From assembly GCA_947500385.1 (NCBI GenBank), contig CANMSA010000007.1, positions 1 to 64,000 of the forward strand: DNA of 64,000 nt, in the 5' to 3' direction. Positions 40,837 to 50,239 of this stretch are shown piece by piece. The stretch is from an uncultured Flavobacteriaceae bacterium (GTDB taxonomy: Bacteria; Bacteroidota; Bacteroidia; Flavobacteriales; Flavobacteriaceae). The notes beneath the pieces are model-generated. The model was given only the letters and a program-made list of their open reading frames with translations, was not told the DNA's origin and ran no database searches. A program made the translations under genes and the position numbers. Numbering within the stretch: the stretch's first letter is position 1; each line of letters begins with the position of its first letter.

Positions 40837-43563
40837 ATGAAACAGAAGTATTTTGCACTGGTAGCGTTTTTTATGACCGCCATTGCTTTTTCGCAGGGTA
40901 CCATCACAGGATCGGTAACCGACGGTGAACTGGGAGGACCACTTCCAGGGGCCAGTATTATGGTCGAAGGAACTACCAATGGGGTTTCGACCGATTTTGA
41001 TGGTAATTTTACCATTGATGTAGTAGAAGAAAGCGGAGTTTTAGTGGTATCCTACATAGGTTTTACTACTAAAAAGGTACCGTATTCTTCTTATGGGAAT
41101 ATAGGGGCGATCAATCTTGACCCCGATGCCCAGGAACTAGAAGGTGTGATTGTAACAGGGGTACAAGATATCGCCAAGGATCGTAAAACGCCGGTAGCGG
41201 TTTCTACGATTAAAGCTGCTGAAATTCAATCAAAACTGGGGTCTCAGGAATTCCCTGAAATCCTCAATACCACTCCTTCTATCTATGCTACTAAAACAGG
41301 TGGTGGATTTGGAGACGCACGTATCAATATTCGTGGTTTTGACACGAATAATTCCGCAGTAATGATCAACGGTGTACCTGTGAACGATATGGAAAATGGT
41401 CGTGTTTTCTGGAGTAACTGGGCCGGGCTTGCAGATGTAACTTCTGCCATTCAGGTTCAAAGGGGTCTTGGATCATCCAAATTGGCAATTTCCTCTGTGG
41501 GAGGTACCATTAACGTCGTAACTAAAACCTCACAAAATGCCCAAGGAGGTGTTTTAGGAGCCACCGTAGGGAACGACGGGTATGTTAAAACGCTGGCATC
41601 GTACTCAACAGGATTGTTGGAAAACGGATTTTCCGCTTCACTTTTTTTAAGTAGAACCGGGGGGAACATGTATGCGGATGGAACCAACTTTGAAGGATAC
41701 AATTTTTTCTTAGGGCTTGGTTATACGACTGACAAGCATAGCTTGGAGTTCATGGTCACTGGAGCACCGCAATGGCACCATCAAAGAAGTTTTGCGCCCT
41801 CTATCGCCGATTACATCGAATATGGTGATGGTGATGGTGAACCCAACAGAAGGTACAATGGTGATTGGGGATTCCGTGACGGGGAAGAATTCAACTTTAG
41901 AAGAAACTTTTACCACAAGCCAGTGATTAGTTTAAACTGGGAATGGGAAGTTGGTGATAAGAGCACCTTGCAAACTTCTGCCTATGCGTCCTTTGGTCGT
42001 GGTGGTGGAACAGGAGAAATTGGTGAAATTGGAGGCCGGCGTCAGTTTGCTTTGCCAAGAGATGCCAACGGGCTTGTACGTGTAGATGATATCGTTGCTT
42101 TTAACAGCGGGCAAACCGTAGCGGACTTCAATAACGGAAATCCAAGGGAACAAATTGACGGTTTGTTCGTAAACAATAGCGATAGAAACCCGAACGAAGA
42201 AAATACCAACGGTATTTCTAGAAGAGCTTCAGTGAACTCCCATAACTGGTTTGGTTTGTTGGCAAACCTGAACAATCGTATCAGCGACAAACTTACGATT
42301 GATTTTGGGGTAGATTTAAGAAGATATAAAGGATTCCATTACCGAAGGGTTAATGACCGTTTGGGAGGGGATGTGTATCAGCAAACAGATGATGCGAACA
42401 ATCCTCTAGGTGAAGGTGCTTCGAATCTATTTTTTGAAACATACGATGCCAACCAGCCTTGGTGGGTATTTGGTAACATCGATGACGAAGAGAAAATCGA
42501 TTACTACAATATCGGTTATGTAAACTGGTTGGGCGTCTTTGGTCAGGTAGAGTATAACTTTACCGAAAATATTACCGGTTTCGTTCAAGGAGCCTTGTCG
42601 AATCAAGGATTCTCGCGTGAAGAGCTTTTTGGCGAAACACCTCCTGCACAGACCGACTATGAGAACATCCTAGGAGGGAACATCAAAGGGGGACTTAACT
42701 GGAACATTGATGAGCACCACAATCTGTTTGCCAATGGTGGTTTCTACTCAAAGCAGCCTTTGTTCGATGCAGTATTCTTAAACTTTAGTAATACGGTTAA
42801 CCCAAACCTTACGAATGAGAAAGTTGTAGGTGTTGAATTGGGTTATGGGTACCGAAGTGCTAAACTTAGGGCGAATGTGAACTTATACCGTACTAGTTGG
42901 AAAGACCGGTTCGAGTCTGTAGGTGCTACCTTTAACGCGGGTGAACCGGATGAAATTAGAGGAAACGCCAACCTTTTGGGCATTACGCAAGTACACTCAG
43001 GGCTTGAAATCGATGCACAATTCCGCGCAACGAATCAATTAAGATTTAACGGAATGATCTCCATCGGAAACTGGGAATACCAAGACAATGTAACGGCTAC
43101 CTTCTTTGATAACGATCAGGCACCGATTATTGTAGATGGGGTAGAGCAAACCGAAACCTTGGAGCTAGATGGGGTTAAAGTAGGTGATGCTGCTCAATTC
43201 ACGGCTTTTATAGGAGTAGATTATAGCATTATCGAAAACCTTAGTGTAGATTTAGGATATCGATATGCCGACAATCTGTATGCAGATTTTGATGCAACCG
43301 ATGTTGGCCCTGATGGCGCCTTGAAATTGCCTTCTTTTGGTTTGGCCGATGCCGGGATTGCCTATAGTTTGCCTTTTGGAGACAAGTTATTGAGTCTACG
43401 TCTAAATGTGAACAACTTGTTCGATACGACCTATATCGCAGAATCGGATACCAACCGTTTCGTAGAGGCAGGTGATGAAACCTATGATGGTATCAATGTA
43501 AGCAACCGGGTGTTTTTCGGATTCGGAAGAACTTGGAACGTAAGCGCTCGATTTAACTTCTAA
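40837..43563 (+). CDS. TonB-dependent receptor with carboxypeptidase-like regulatory domain
   Basis: 908 aa; ITGSVTDGELGGPLPGASIMVEGTTNGVSTDFDGNFTI, RINIRGFDTNNSAVMINGVPVNDMENGRVFWSNWAGL. Confidence 0.95.
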   Translation: MKQKYFALVAFFMTAIAFSQGTITGSVTDGELGGPLPGASIMVEGTTNGVSTDFDGNFTIDVVEESGVLVVSYIGFTTKKVPYSSYGNIGAINLDPDAQELEGVIVTGVQDIAKDRKTPVAVSTIKAAEIQSKLGSQEFPEILNTTPSIYATKTGGGFGDARINIRGFDTNNSAVMINGVPVNDMENGRVFWSNWAGLADVTSAIQVQRGLGSSKLAISSVGGTINVVTKTSQNAQGGVLGATVGNDGYVKTLASYSTGLLENGFSASLFLSRTGGNMYADGTNFEGYNFFLGLGYTTDKHSLEFMVTGAPQWHHQRSFAPSIADYIEYGDGDGEPNRRYNGDWGFRDGEEFNFRRNFYHKPVISLNWEWEVGDKSTLQTSAYASFGRGGGTGEIGEIGGRRQFALPRDANGLVRVDDIVAFNSGQTVADFNNGNPREQIDGLFVNNSDRNPNEENTNGISRRASVNSHNWFGLLANLNNRISDKLTIDFGVDLRRYKGFHYRRVNDRLGGDVYQQTDDANNPLGEGASNLFFETYDANQPWWVFGNIDDEEKIDYYNIGYVNWLGVFGQVEYNFTENITGFVQGALSNQGFSREELFGETPPAQTDYENILGGNIKGGLNWNIDEHHNLFANGGFYSKQPLFDAVFLNFSNTVNPNLTNEKVVGVELGYGYRSAKLRANVNLYRTSWKDRFESVGATFNAGEPDEIRGNANLLGITQVHSGLEIDAQFRATNQLRFNGMISIGNWEYQDNVTATFFDNDQAPIIVDGVEQTETLELDGVKVGDAAQFTAFIGVDYSIIENLSVDLGYRYADNLYADFDATDVGPDGALKLPSFGLADAGIAYSLPFGDKLLSLRLNVNNLFDTTYIAESDTNRFVEAGDETYDGINVSNRVFFGFGRTWNVSARFNF

Positions 43564-43582
43564 GAGTGGCCTTAAAATAATT

Positions 43583-43613
43583 AAAACCCTGACCATAGCG
43601 TCAGGGTTTTTTT
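43583..43613 (+). terminator. Intrinsic terminator downstream of TonB-dependent receptor
   Basis: aaaaccctgac-catagc-gtcagggtttt followed by a T-run. Confidence 0.85.
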
Positions 43614-43654
43614 ATGCCCAAAAATCAGTACATTTAAAACGTAAAACAATCATT

Positions 43655-44095
43655 ATGTACGAGACTATTCAAACACTGCATTCCTATTTGGCCTATATTG
43701 TGTTGGCCTTGTTATTCTTAGCCGTTGCCAACGCTTTGATCGGCTGGATGGGCAATAAAATTTTCAACCTTTCCAAAGACTATCGACTAAGCCTATTTAC
43801 CTTGATTTTGTCCCATATTCAACTGGTGGTAGGGCTTATTTTGTTCTTTGTATCGGCCAACGGGTTCAAGGCGATACAAACCTTGGGTATGGGTGGTTTA
43901 AACGCACCTTCTCGATTATTGGCCGTTGAGCATCCGTTTATCAATATTGTTGCAATTGTGTTGATTACCATCGGTTGGTCGCGCCATAAAAAGTTTATGG
44001 AAGGAAAAAAGAAATTCAAAAGCATCGCGATTTTTTATGGGTTGGGCCTCTTGTGCATTCTGAGTCGCATTCCTTGGGGGCAGTGGTTCAATTAG
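43655..44095 (+). CDS. Small (146 aa) 4-TM membrane protein, cytochrome-b561-like topology
   Basis: MYETIQTLHSYLAYIVLALLFLAVANALIGW..., conserved His residues in TM regions. Confidence 0.7.
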   Translation: MYETIQTLHSYLAYIVLALLFLAVANALIGWMGNKIFNLSKDYRLSLFTLILSHIQLVVGLILFFVSANGFKAIQTLGMGGLNAPSRLLAVEHPFINIVAIVLITIGWSRHKKFMEGKKKFKSIAIFYGLGLLCILSRIPWGQWFN

Positions 44096-44207
44096 AACAC
44101 CCGTTTGAAAAATTTCTTCGAAGGCGGAAATCTAAAGAAGGCTGAAATCTCAATAAGGTGCAAATCCTCGGACTTCCACCTACCATAAATGCTAAAACCA
44201 ATTCAAT

Positions 44208-44795
44208 ATGAATAAAATACTCTTTTTTACGGTCGTTCTTTTTTCGTCCTGTATGTCAGGACAAAAGTCACTCTTTAATGGCGAAGACCTTTCCGGTTGG
44301 GTCGTATATGGTACCGAACTGTGGTACGTAGAAGATGGGTTATTGGTATGTGAGAGTGGTCCCGACGAACAATATGGGTATTTGGGAACCGAAAAACACT
44401 ACAAAAACTTTGAATTGACGTTGGAGTTCAAACAAGAAGCCGATGGCAATAGCGGTGTTTTTATTCGTTCCACGGTAGAAGGGACCAAGGTAAGCGGATG
44501 GCAAGTAGAAGTGGCGCCGCCAGGACATGATACGGGCGGGGTGTATGAATCGTATGGTCGTGGTTGGTTGATCAAACCGGCACCTGAAAAAGACAAAGCC
44601 CTAAAAAAGGGGGAATGGAACCAGCTGAAAATCAGGGTAGAGGGCGCAACAATCACTTCCTGGCTCAATGGTACCGAAATGATTACCCTGACGGACGAAA
44701 AAATTGGTGCCGGTGAAGGCGGTATCGCCCTACAAATCCACGATGGTGGCGGTATTAAAGTAAAGTGGCGCAATATTCAGATTACGGAGTTGTAG
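44208..44795 (+). CDS. DUF1080 (3-keto-disaccharide hydrolase-like) lipoprotein
   Basis: SLFNGEDLSGWVVYGTELWYVEDGLLVCESGPD; FKQEADGNSGVFIRS; EWNQLKIRVEGATITSWLNG. Confidence 0.9.
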   Translation: MNKILFFTVVLFSSCMSGQKSLFNGEDLSGWVVYGTELWYVEDGLLVCESGPDEQYGYLGTEKHYKNFELTLEFKQEADGNSGVFIRSTVEGTKVSGWQVEVAPPGHDTGGVYESYGRGWLIKPAPEKDKALKKGEWNQLKIRVEGATITSWLNGTEMITLTDEKIGAGEGGIALQIHDGGGIKVKWRNIQITEL

Positions 44796-44802
44796 TTTAA
44801 TG

Positions 44803-45891
44803 CTAGTACTTGGTTTCTAATTTTTGATATGGACCGGTTTTTTGTTTTGGTACTGCTTTTTTGATCAAGTAGAGATAAACAGGAAAATGATCACTATACC
44901 CGCCCGTATAGCTGCCGCCCGCATAGGTGCGAAACGGATACCCCTTGTACCTGCCTTTTTTGGTGATAAGATAAGGCGCATCGTACACCGCCGCTTTCCA
45001 GAATTTGTAGGTGCCCTCTTTCGGTTTGATAAGGCTGCTGGTAAGAAAGATTTGATCAAATAAATTCCACTGATCTCGGTAGGCCAACGAACCAATTCCT
45101 TTTCTAAAAAGCTGTTCCATGGGGTTGAACAAGTCTCCTTCTTCCAAACCTTCTTTTTTCCGCTTGGTCTGCAGTACTTTTTTAAGGCTATCATTGGTAG
45201 GGTCGTCATTTAAATCGCCCATACTAATGATTTTTGCCGTAGCATTGCGCCTTTGTATCGAATCGATGATACGTTTGTTTAACTCGGCCGCTGCCATACG
45301 ATTGGGCCTACTTCGCGCCTCACCGCCACTTCTAGAGGGCCAATGATTCACAATAAAGTATATTTCTTCATTGTCTAGCAAGCCACTAACCACCAATTGG
45401 TCTCGCGTATAGTTCCTTATTCCCGGTTCGTCGAACAACAACAGGCGATGGCTCGCCCAGGAAACGGGTAAAAACACCCCCTTTTTGTACAACAAGGCCA
45501 CATCGATTCCCCGTTCATCCGGAGAATCATAGTGAATAATACCATAGTCTTTTTGGGCGAGATTCGGATGGTGCACAAGATCTTCGATTACCTGTAAGTT
45601 CTCCACTTCGCAAATACCGATAACATCTGGTGAGCTTCCGGTAGCCATGCGTCCGATCTGAGAAAGTACCATTGAAATATTGGAAAGCTTTTGCTCATAC
45701 CGTGCTTGTGTCCATTGATCTTTTCCCTTTGGGGTACGGTCATCGTCAAAGGTGAGCGAATCATTTTCGATGTCGAAAAGGTTTTCAACATTGTAAAAGG
45801 CGACCGTACGAATTTTATAGAGGGTCTGTCCATGTACAAAGGAAGCCGAAAATAGTATTAGTAGGAAACAAAATAACGGAACTCTGATCAT
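44803..45891 (-). CDS. Exported endonuclease/exonuclease/phosphatase (EEP) family protein
   Basis: Signal peptide MIRVPLFCFLLILFSASFVHGQ; VAFYNVENLFD, DVIGICEVENLQV, SMGDLNDDPTND, YSDHFPVYLYL; start moved in from 45963. Confidence 0.9.
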   Translation of the reverse strand: MIRVPLFCFLLILFSASFVHGQTLYKIRTVAFYNVENLFDIENDSLTFDDDRTPKGKDQWTQARYEQKLSNISMVLSQIGRMATGSSPDVIGICEVENLQVIEDLVHHPNLAQKDYGIIHYDSPDERGIDVALLYKKGVFLPVSWASHRLLLFDEPGIRNYTRDQLVVSGLLDNEEIYFIVNHWPSRSGGEARSRPNRMAAAELNKRIIDSIQRRNATAKIISMGDLNDDPTNDSLKKVLQTKRKKEGLEEGDLFNPMEQLFRKGIGSLAYRDQWNLFDQIFLTSSLIKPKEGTYKFWKAAVYDAPYLITKKGRYKGYPFRTYAGGSYTGGYSDHFPVYLYLIKKAVPKQKTGPYQKLETKY

Positions 45892-45991
45892 ATGGGATTG
45901 GCTTTGATGTAATGATCTAGCAAGATAAATTTCTAGACTGCATGCATCCTGCAGTGGCGCCATTTATATTTGAATCGTTCAATATCAGAAA

Positions 45992-48721
45992 ATGCGTTCA
46001 CTTTTCACGATACTACTAATCATTTTAGGGTTGCCCAATATATTGGGGCAGCAGCGGTATTCGGTGAAAGGAAATGTACTTGACCAACATTCAAAGGAGC
46101 CTTTGTCCGGGGTCTCGATTACAATCGAAAGCACCGGTGCCTTCACAAAAACGGATGCATCCGGTGATTTTAAGATGAGTGACATGGAAAAAGGGCCGCA
46201 TATCGTTTCGCTCATAAAGAACGACTACATTACACAACGAATTCCCATTGAAATTGGGGAGGAAGAAGTTCATTTAGGGTATATTTTCTTAGAGAAAGAT
46301 ATCGTTACCGAACAAACGGACAATCTTATTTCCCTGACCGAGGCGGAACTTTTTGATGATGCCATCAATACCAATACTACCGGTCTCTTGCAAGCTACCC
46401 GCGATGTTTTTTTGAATACCGCCGCCTTTGATTTTGGTCAGGCCTTTTTTCGGGTCCGTGGATATGATTCCCAGCATGCCGTTGTTCTGATCAATGGGAT
46501 TCCCATGAACCAACTGGTAGATGGGCGCCCGCAGTGGAACCACTGGGGTGGGTTGAACGATGTAACACGCAACCAGCAGTTTTCAAGTGCACTGGGCACT
46601 TCAATTTATAGTTTTGGAGGAATTTTGGGTACTACCAATATAGATACACGGCCCTCAAAACTTCGAGCGGGCGCAAGGTTTTCATCTTCTGCATCCAATC
46701 GTACCTATGCAGGTAGGTTAATGGCCACCTATACTTCCAAACAGAACGATTCCGGGATTTCCTATAGCTTTTCAGGATCTCGCAGGTGGGCGAACCAAGG
46801 CTATATCGAAGGTACTTTGTATGATGCTTTTTCCTTCTTTATGGGGTTGGAATACAAGGTTAATACAAAGAATAGTCTTAACCTGACCGGCATCTTTGCT
46901 TCCAATAGAAGGGGAAGGTCCTCGGCGATTACACAAGAGGTGTACGAACTTGCAGGAAATCGGTACAATCCTTATTGGGGAGAACAAGAGGGCCAAATAC
47001 GCAATGCCAGAGAACGAACAATTGCCGAACCTATTCTATTGCTACATCATTTTTTCGAAGCGGAGCGATTTAGCCTCACTACCGCTGCCTCCTATCAGTT
47101 TGGAACCAGTACAAGAAGTCGGTTAGGTTACTACAATGCACCGAATCCAGATCCTACCTACTACCGATATCTACCCAGTTTTTATATCAATAGTCCCATT
47201 GGCGCGAATTTTGAAAGCGCCCGACAGACCGAGCAGGGTTTTTTGACCGACCCACAACTAAACTGGGAACGATTGTATCAAGCAAACGAACAGGGCCCCG
47301 CAAGTTATCTTTTGTACGACGATCGGGTCGATAACAAACAGTTGACCCTGAACACAGTAGGGAATTGGATGATCGGTACGCGTTTCCAAGCGACTGCCGG
47401 ACTAACCTACAAACAACTGGTTTCGGATAACTATGCACAGATAAACGACCTTTTGGGCGCTTCTTTTCATACGGATAGCGACCCGTTTTCAAATACGGCC
47501 AATGATTTGAAAAATACGGCTCCAAAAATGCAGAACGATGTTTTTAACTACCACTACCAAATGAATGTAGCAAACTATGAGGGGTTTGCACAGTTGGAAT
47601 ATCGTAGAAACAAATGGAGCGCCTTTCTAAGCGGCATGGGGTCTTCAAAAGAATACCAACGGGAAGGGTTTTTTCAAAATGAACGGTTCGCAGCGAACTC
47701 CTTGGGAAAAAGTGAGATCATCAAATTTACAAACCTTGGCATAAAGGGAGGGTTGGAGTACAAACTTACCGGAAGGCATTGGGTGTCGGGGAACGCGGCC
47801 CAGATCAATAGGGCCCCACTTGTTCAAAATAGTTTTGTAAATCCGCGGGAAGCAAACCTAATAGTTCCAAATTTACAAGAAGAGCGTATTTCAAGTGTTG
47901 ATCTTAATTACTATATACGGCTTCCTAAAGTTATAGGGCGCCTGAGCGCTTTCCATACCCGTTTTCAGAATAGTACCGATGTAAATTTCTTTTTTGTGGA
48001 TGCAGGTGTGGGGTCCGATTTTGTGCAGGAGGCACTTACGAATTTGGATAAGTTGCACATGGGAATCGAGATGGGTTTGGAATACAAACTGTCCTCCGCC
48101 GTAAAGTTAACGGCGGTAGCGGCGGTAGGTGAATATGTCTATGCAAGCAATCCCGAAGTTGCCATAAACTTTGATACCTCGGGAGACCCAGAAGACGTGA
48201 TCGATACCAAAGGGAAGGTAAACTTGGGAACAACGCAACTAAAAGGGTACAAGCTAGGGCAAGGACCGCAACAGGCTTTTGCCGTTGGCGTCGAATATCG
48301 GGACCCGCGCTACTGGTGGATCAAAGCGACCACCAACTATCTTGGGAACAACTATGCCAATGTTTCCGCAATTACGCGAACACAGAGCTTTTATTTAAAC
48401 CCGGATACCGGGCAGCCCTTTCCGGAAGCTACCCCAGAAAATGTACAGGCCCTTCTAAAACAGACGCCGCTAGACAAGATGTACCTTTTGAACTTGGTCG
48501 GAGGCAAATCATGGCTTAAAAAAGGAAAATACATCAGTGTGTTTGCAAGTATCAATAATGTGTTTGACACCGTGTTCCGAACCGGAGGGTATGAACAAAG
48601 TAGAAATGGCAATTTTGGACAACTGCGGCAAGATACCTTAAGCGGAATGCCCTCGTTTGCACCAAAATATTGGTACGGTTTCGGGCGAACCTTCTTTTTG
48701 AATGTCGCCTATAGTTTTTAA
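45992..48721 (+). CDS. TonB-dependent receptor
   Basis: 909 aa; KGNVLDQHSKEPLSGVSITIES, FFRVRGYDSQHAVVLINGIPMNQLVDGRPQWNHWGGLND; aromatic C-terminus (VAYSF). Confidence 0.94.
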   Translation: MRSLFTILLIILGLPNILGQQRYSVKGNVLDQHSKEPLSGVSITIESTGAFTKTDASGDFKMSDMEKGPHIVSLIKNDYITQRIPIEIGEEEVHLGYIFLEKDIVTEQTDNLISLTEAELFDDAINTNTTGLLQATRDVFLNTAAFDFGQAFFRVRGYDSQHAVVLINGIPMNQLVDGRPQWNHWGGLNDVTRNQQFSSALGTSIYSFGGILGTTNIDTRPSKLRAGARFSSSASNRTYAGRLMATYTSKQNDSGISYSFSGSRRWANQGYIEGTLYDAFSFFMGLEYKVNTKNSLNLTGIFASNRRGRSSAITQEVYELAGNRYNPYWGEQEGQIRNARERTIAEPILLLHHFFEAERFSLTTAASYQFGTSTRSRLGYYNAPNPDPTYYRYLPSFYINSPIGANFESARQTEQGFLTDPQLNWERLYQANEQGPASYLLYDDRVDNKQLTLNTVGNWMIGTRFQATAGLTYKQLVSDNYAQINDLLGASFHTDSDPFSNTANDLKNTAPKMQNDVFNYHYQMNVANYEGFAQLEYRRNKWSAFLSGMGSSKEYQREGFFQNERFAANSLGKSEIIKFTNLGIKGGLEYKLTGRHWVSGNAAQINRAPLVQNSFVNPREANLIVPNLQEERISSVDLNYYIRLPKVIGRLSAFHTRFQNSTDVNFFFVDAGVGSDFVQEALTNLDKLHMGIEMGLEYKLSSAVKLTAVAAVGEYVYASNPEVAINFDTSGDPEDVIDTKGKVNLGTTQLKGYKLGQGPQQAFAVGVEYRDPRYWWIKATTNYLGNNYANVSAITRTQSFYLNPDTGQPFPEATPENVQALLKQTPLDKMYLLNLVGGKSWLKKGKYISVFASINNVFDTVFRTGGYEQSRNGNFGQLRQDTLSGMPSFAPKYWYGFGRTFFLNVAYSF

Positions 48722-48883
48722 ATCGATAATAGCGATTTAGTGATGAAGGCCATCGGAGATGTTGATTTGACGTTTGCCAGACAAATGTACTGTTAAACCA
48801 AGGGCCAAAAAATTGCAGGTTTCTATTGAACGCCTTTTGGGCTGGTGCTAAGGTGGTTAACATAAAGTTGAAACACCCTAAAA

Positions 48884-50233
48884 ATGAGAAGAATTACATA
48901 TATACTCCTGGGAATACTAGTAATGGGCTGTGTGAAAGATCGCGATTTCGAGACGGCCACATTCAAGTGCTCCGATATTACGGTGAACGCAAGCTACCAA
49001 CAGCTAAGATCCTTGTACAAAGGGGAAACTATCCAAATTCAAGAAGATTGGACAATTGAAGGGTACGTAATCTCTTCCGATCAAACAGGGAACTTCTTCG
49101 GTGCGCTTTATTTTCAGGACAAGCCCTCGGAACCGACCGAAGGCTTCCAGATGGCCTTAGACCTTCGAGACATTCATCTGTTTTATCCGGTGGGGAGTAA
49201 AATAGCCATACGGTTAAAGGGCCTATATCTGGGAAAAACAAACGATGTTTTTAAAATAGGAGGTGTTTTTACCTCCTTCGGAAATACCACGGTGGGGAGG
49301 TTGCCCGCTACAGTGGTACCGAAGCATATTGCAATCCTGTGTGATGGAAAAACCATCATAACACCACAATTGGTCACACTCACCGAACTAACACCTAGTT
49401 TAACCAACACGTTAGTGCAAATACCCGCTGTTGAGATTGCCTTGGATGAAATAGGAGCGTCATTCGCGATTCCTGAAGAAGAAACAAAAAGGAGCTTAGT
49501 CGATTGCCTAGATAACGAACTCACGTTATTGAATAGTGGTTATTCGGATTTTCAAGAGGAGCCCCTTCCTTCAAAGAACGGTAGTGTTACCGGGATATTA
49601 CTACGAGAGAATACGCGCTATAGTATTGCAATTAGGAGTTTGGATGATATGGATTTTACCCAGGAACGTTGTGCTGAATTCGTAGATGAGTTTTCTTCGG
49701 ATCAGGTCTTTATTTCCGAATTGGCAGATCCCGATAACAATAGCAAAGCGCGCTTTGTAGAACTCTACAACGCAGCTTCAGAATCAATAAGCTTAAAAGG
49801 GTGGGTCCTTCGGCGTTACACAAACGCAAATACCGAAGTAAGTTCTACAGTAGATTTGTCAGAATTTGTAATTGAACCCAAAGCGACGCTGGTCATTTCC
49901 CCAAATAAGGCCGAATTTGAAGCAGTATATGGGTTTGCACCCGATCTTGAAGTAGGAACGAACAGTCCGGCCGATTCAAACGGTGATGATACACTTGAGT
50001 TGGTAGACCCCTTCGACACGGTCGTAGATATTTTTGGGGTGATAGGGGAAGACGGCTCCGGTACGGACCATGAATTTGAAGATGGGCGTGCGTTTCGGAA
50101 AAGCTCCGTCCTAAGAGGGAGTGCCGTCTACACCCCTGCGGAGTGGATTGTTTTCAACGATACGGGAGCGGCAGGCACCATTGATCAACCCCAAAATGCC
50201 CCGAACGATTTTACGCCCGGGACACGGGATTAA
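48884..50233 (+). CDS. Lipoprotein with DUF5689-like N-terminus and lamin tail domain (LTD)
   Basis: Lipobox LLGILVMGCVKD; VFISELADPDNNSKARFVELYNAASESISLKGWVLRRY...FVIEPKATLVISPNKAEFEAVYG. Confidence 0.82.
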   Translation: MRRITYILLGILVMGCVKDRDFETATFKCSDITVNASYQQLRSLYKGETIQIQEDWTIEGYVISSDQTGNFFGALYFQDKPSEPTEGFQMALDLRDIHLFYPVGSKIAIRLKGLYLGKTNDVFKIGGVFTSFGNTTVGRLPATVVPKHIAILCDGKTIITPQLVTLTELTPSLTNTLVQIPAVEIALDEIGASFAIPEEETKRSLVDCLDNELTLLNSGYSDFQEEPLPSKNGSVTGILLRENTRYSIAIRSLDDMDFTQERCAEFVDEFSSDQVFISELADPDNNSKARFVELYNAASESISLKGWVLRRYTNANTEVSSTVDLSEFVIEPKATLVISPNKAEFEAVYGFAPDLEVGTNSPADSNGDDTLELVDPFDTVVDIFGVIGEDGSGTDHEFEDGRAFRKSSVLRGSAVYTPAEWIVFNDTGAAGTIDQPQNAPNDFTPGTRD

Positions 50234-50239
50234 ACAAAT

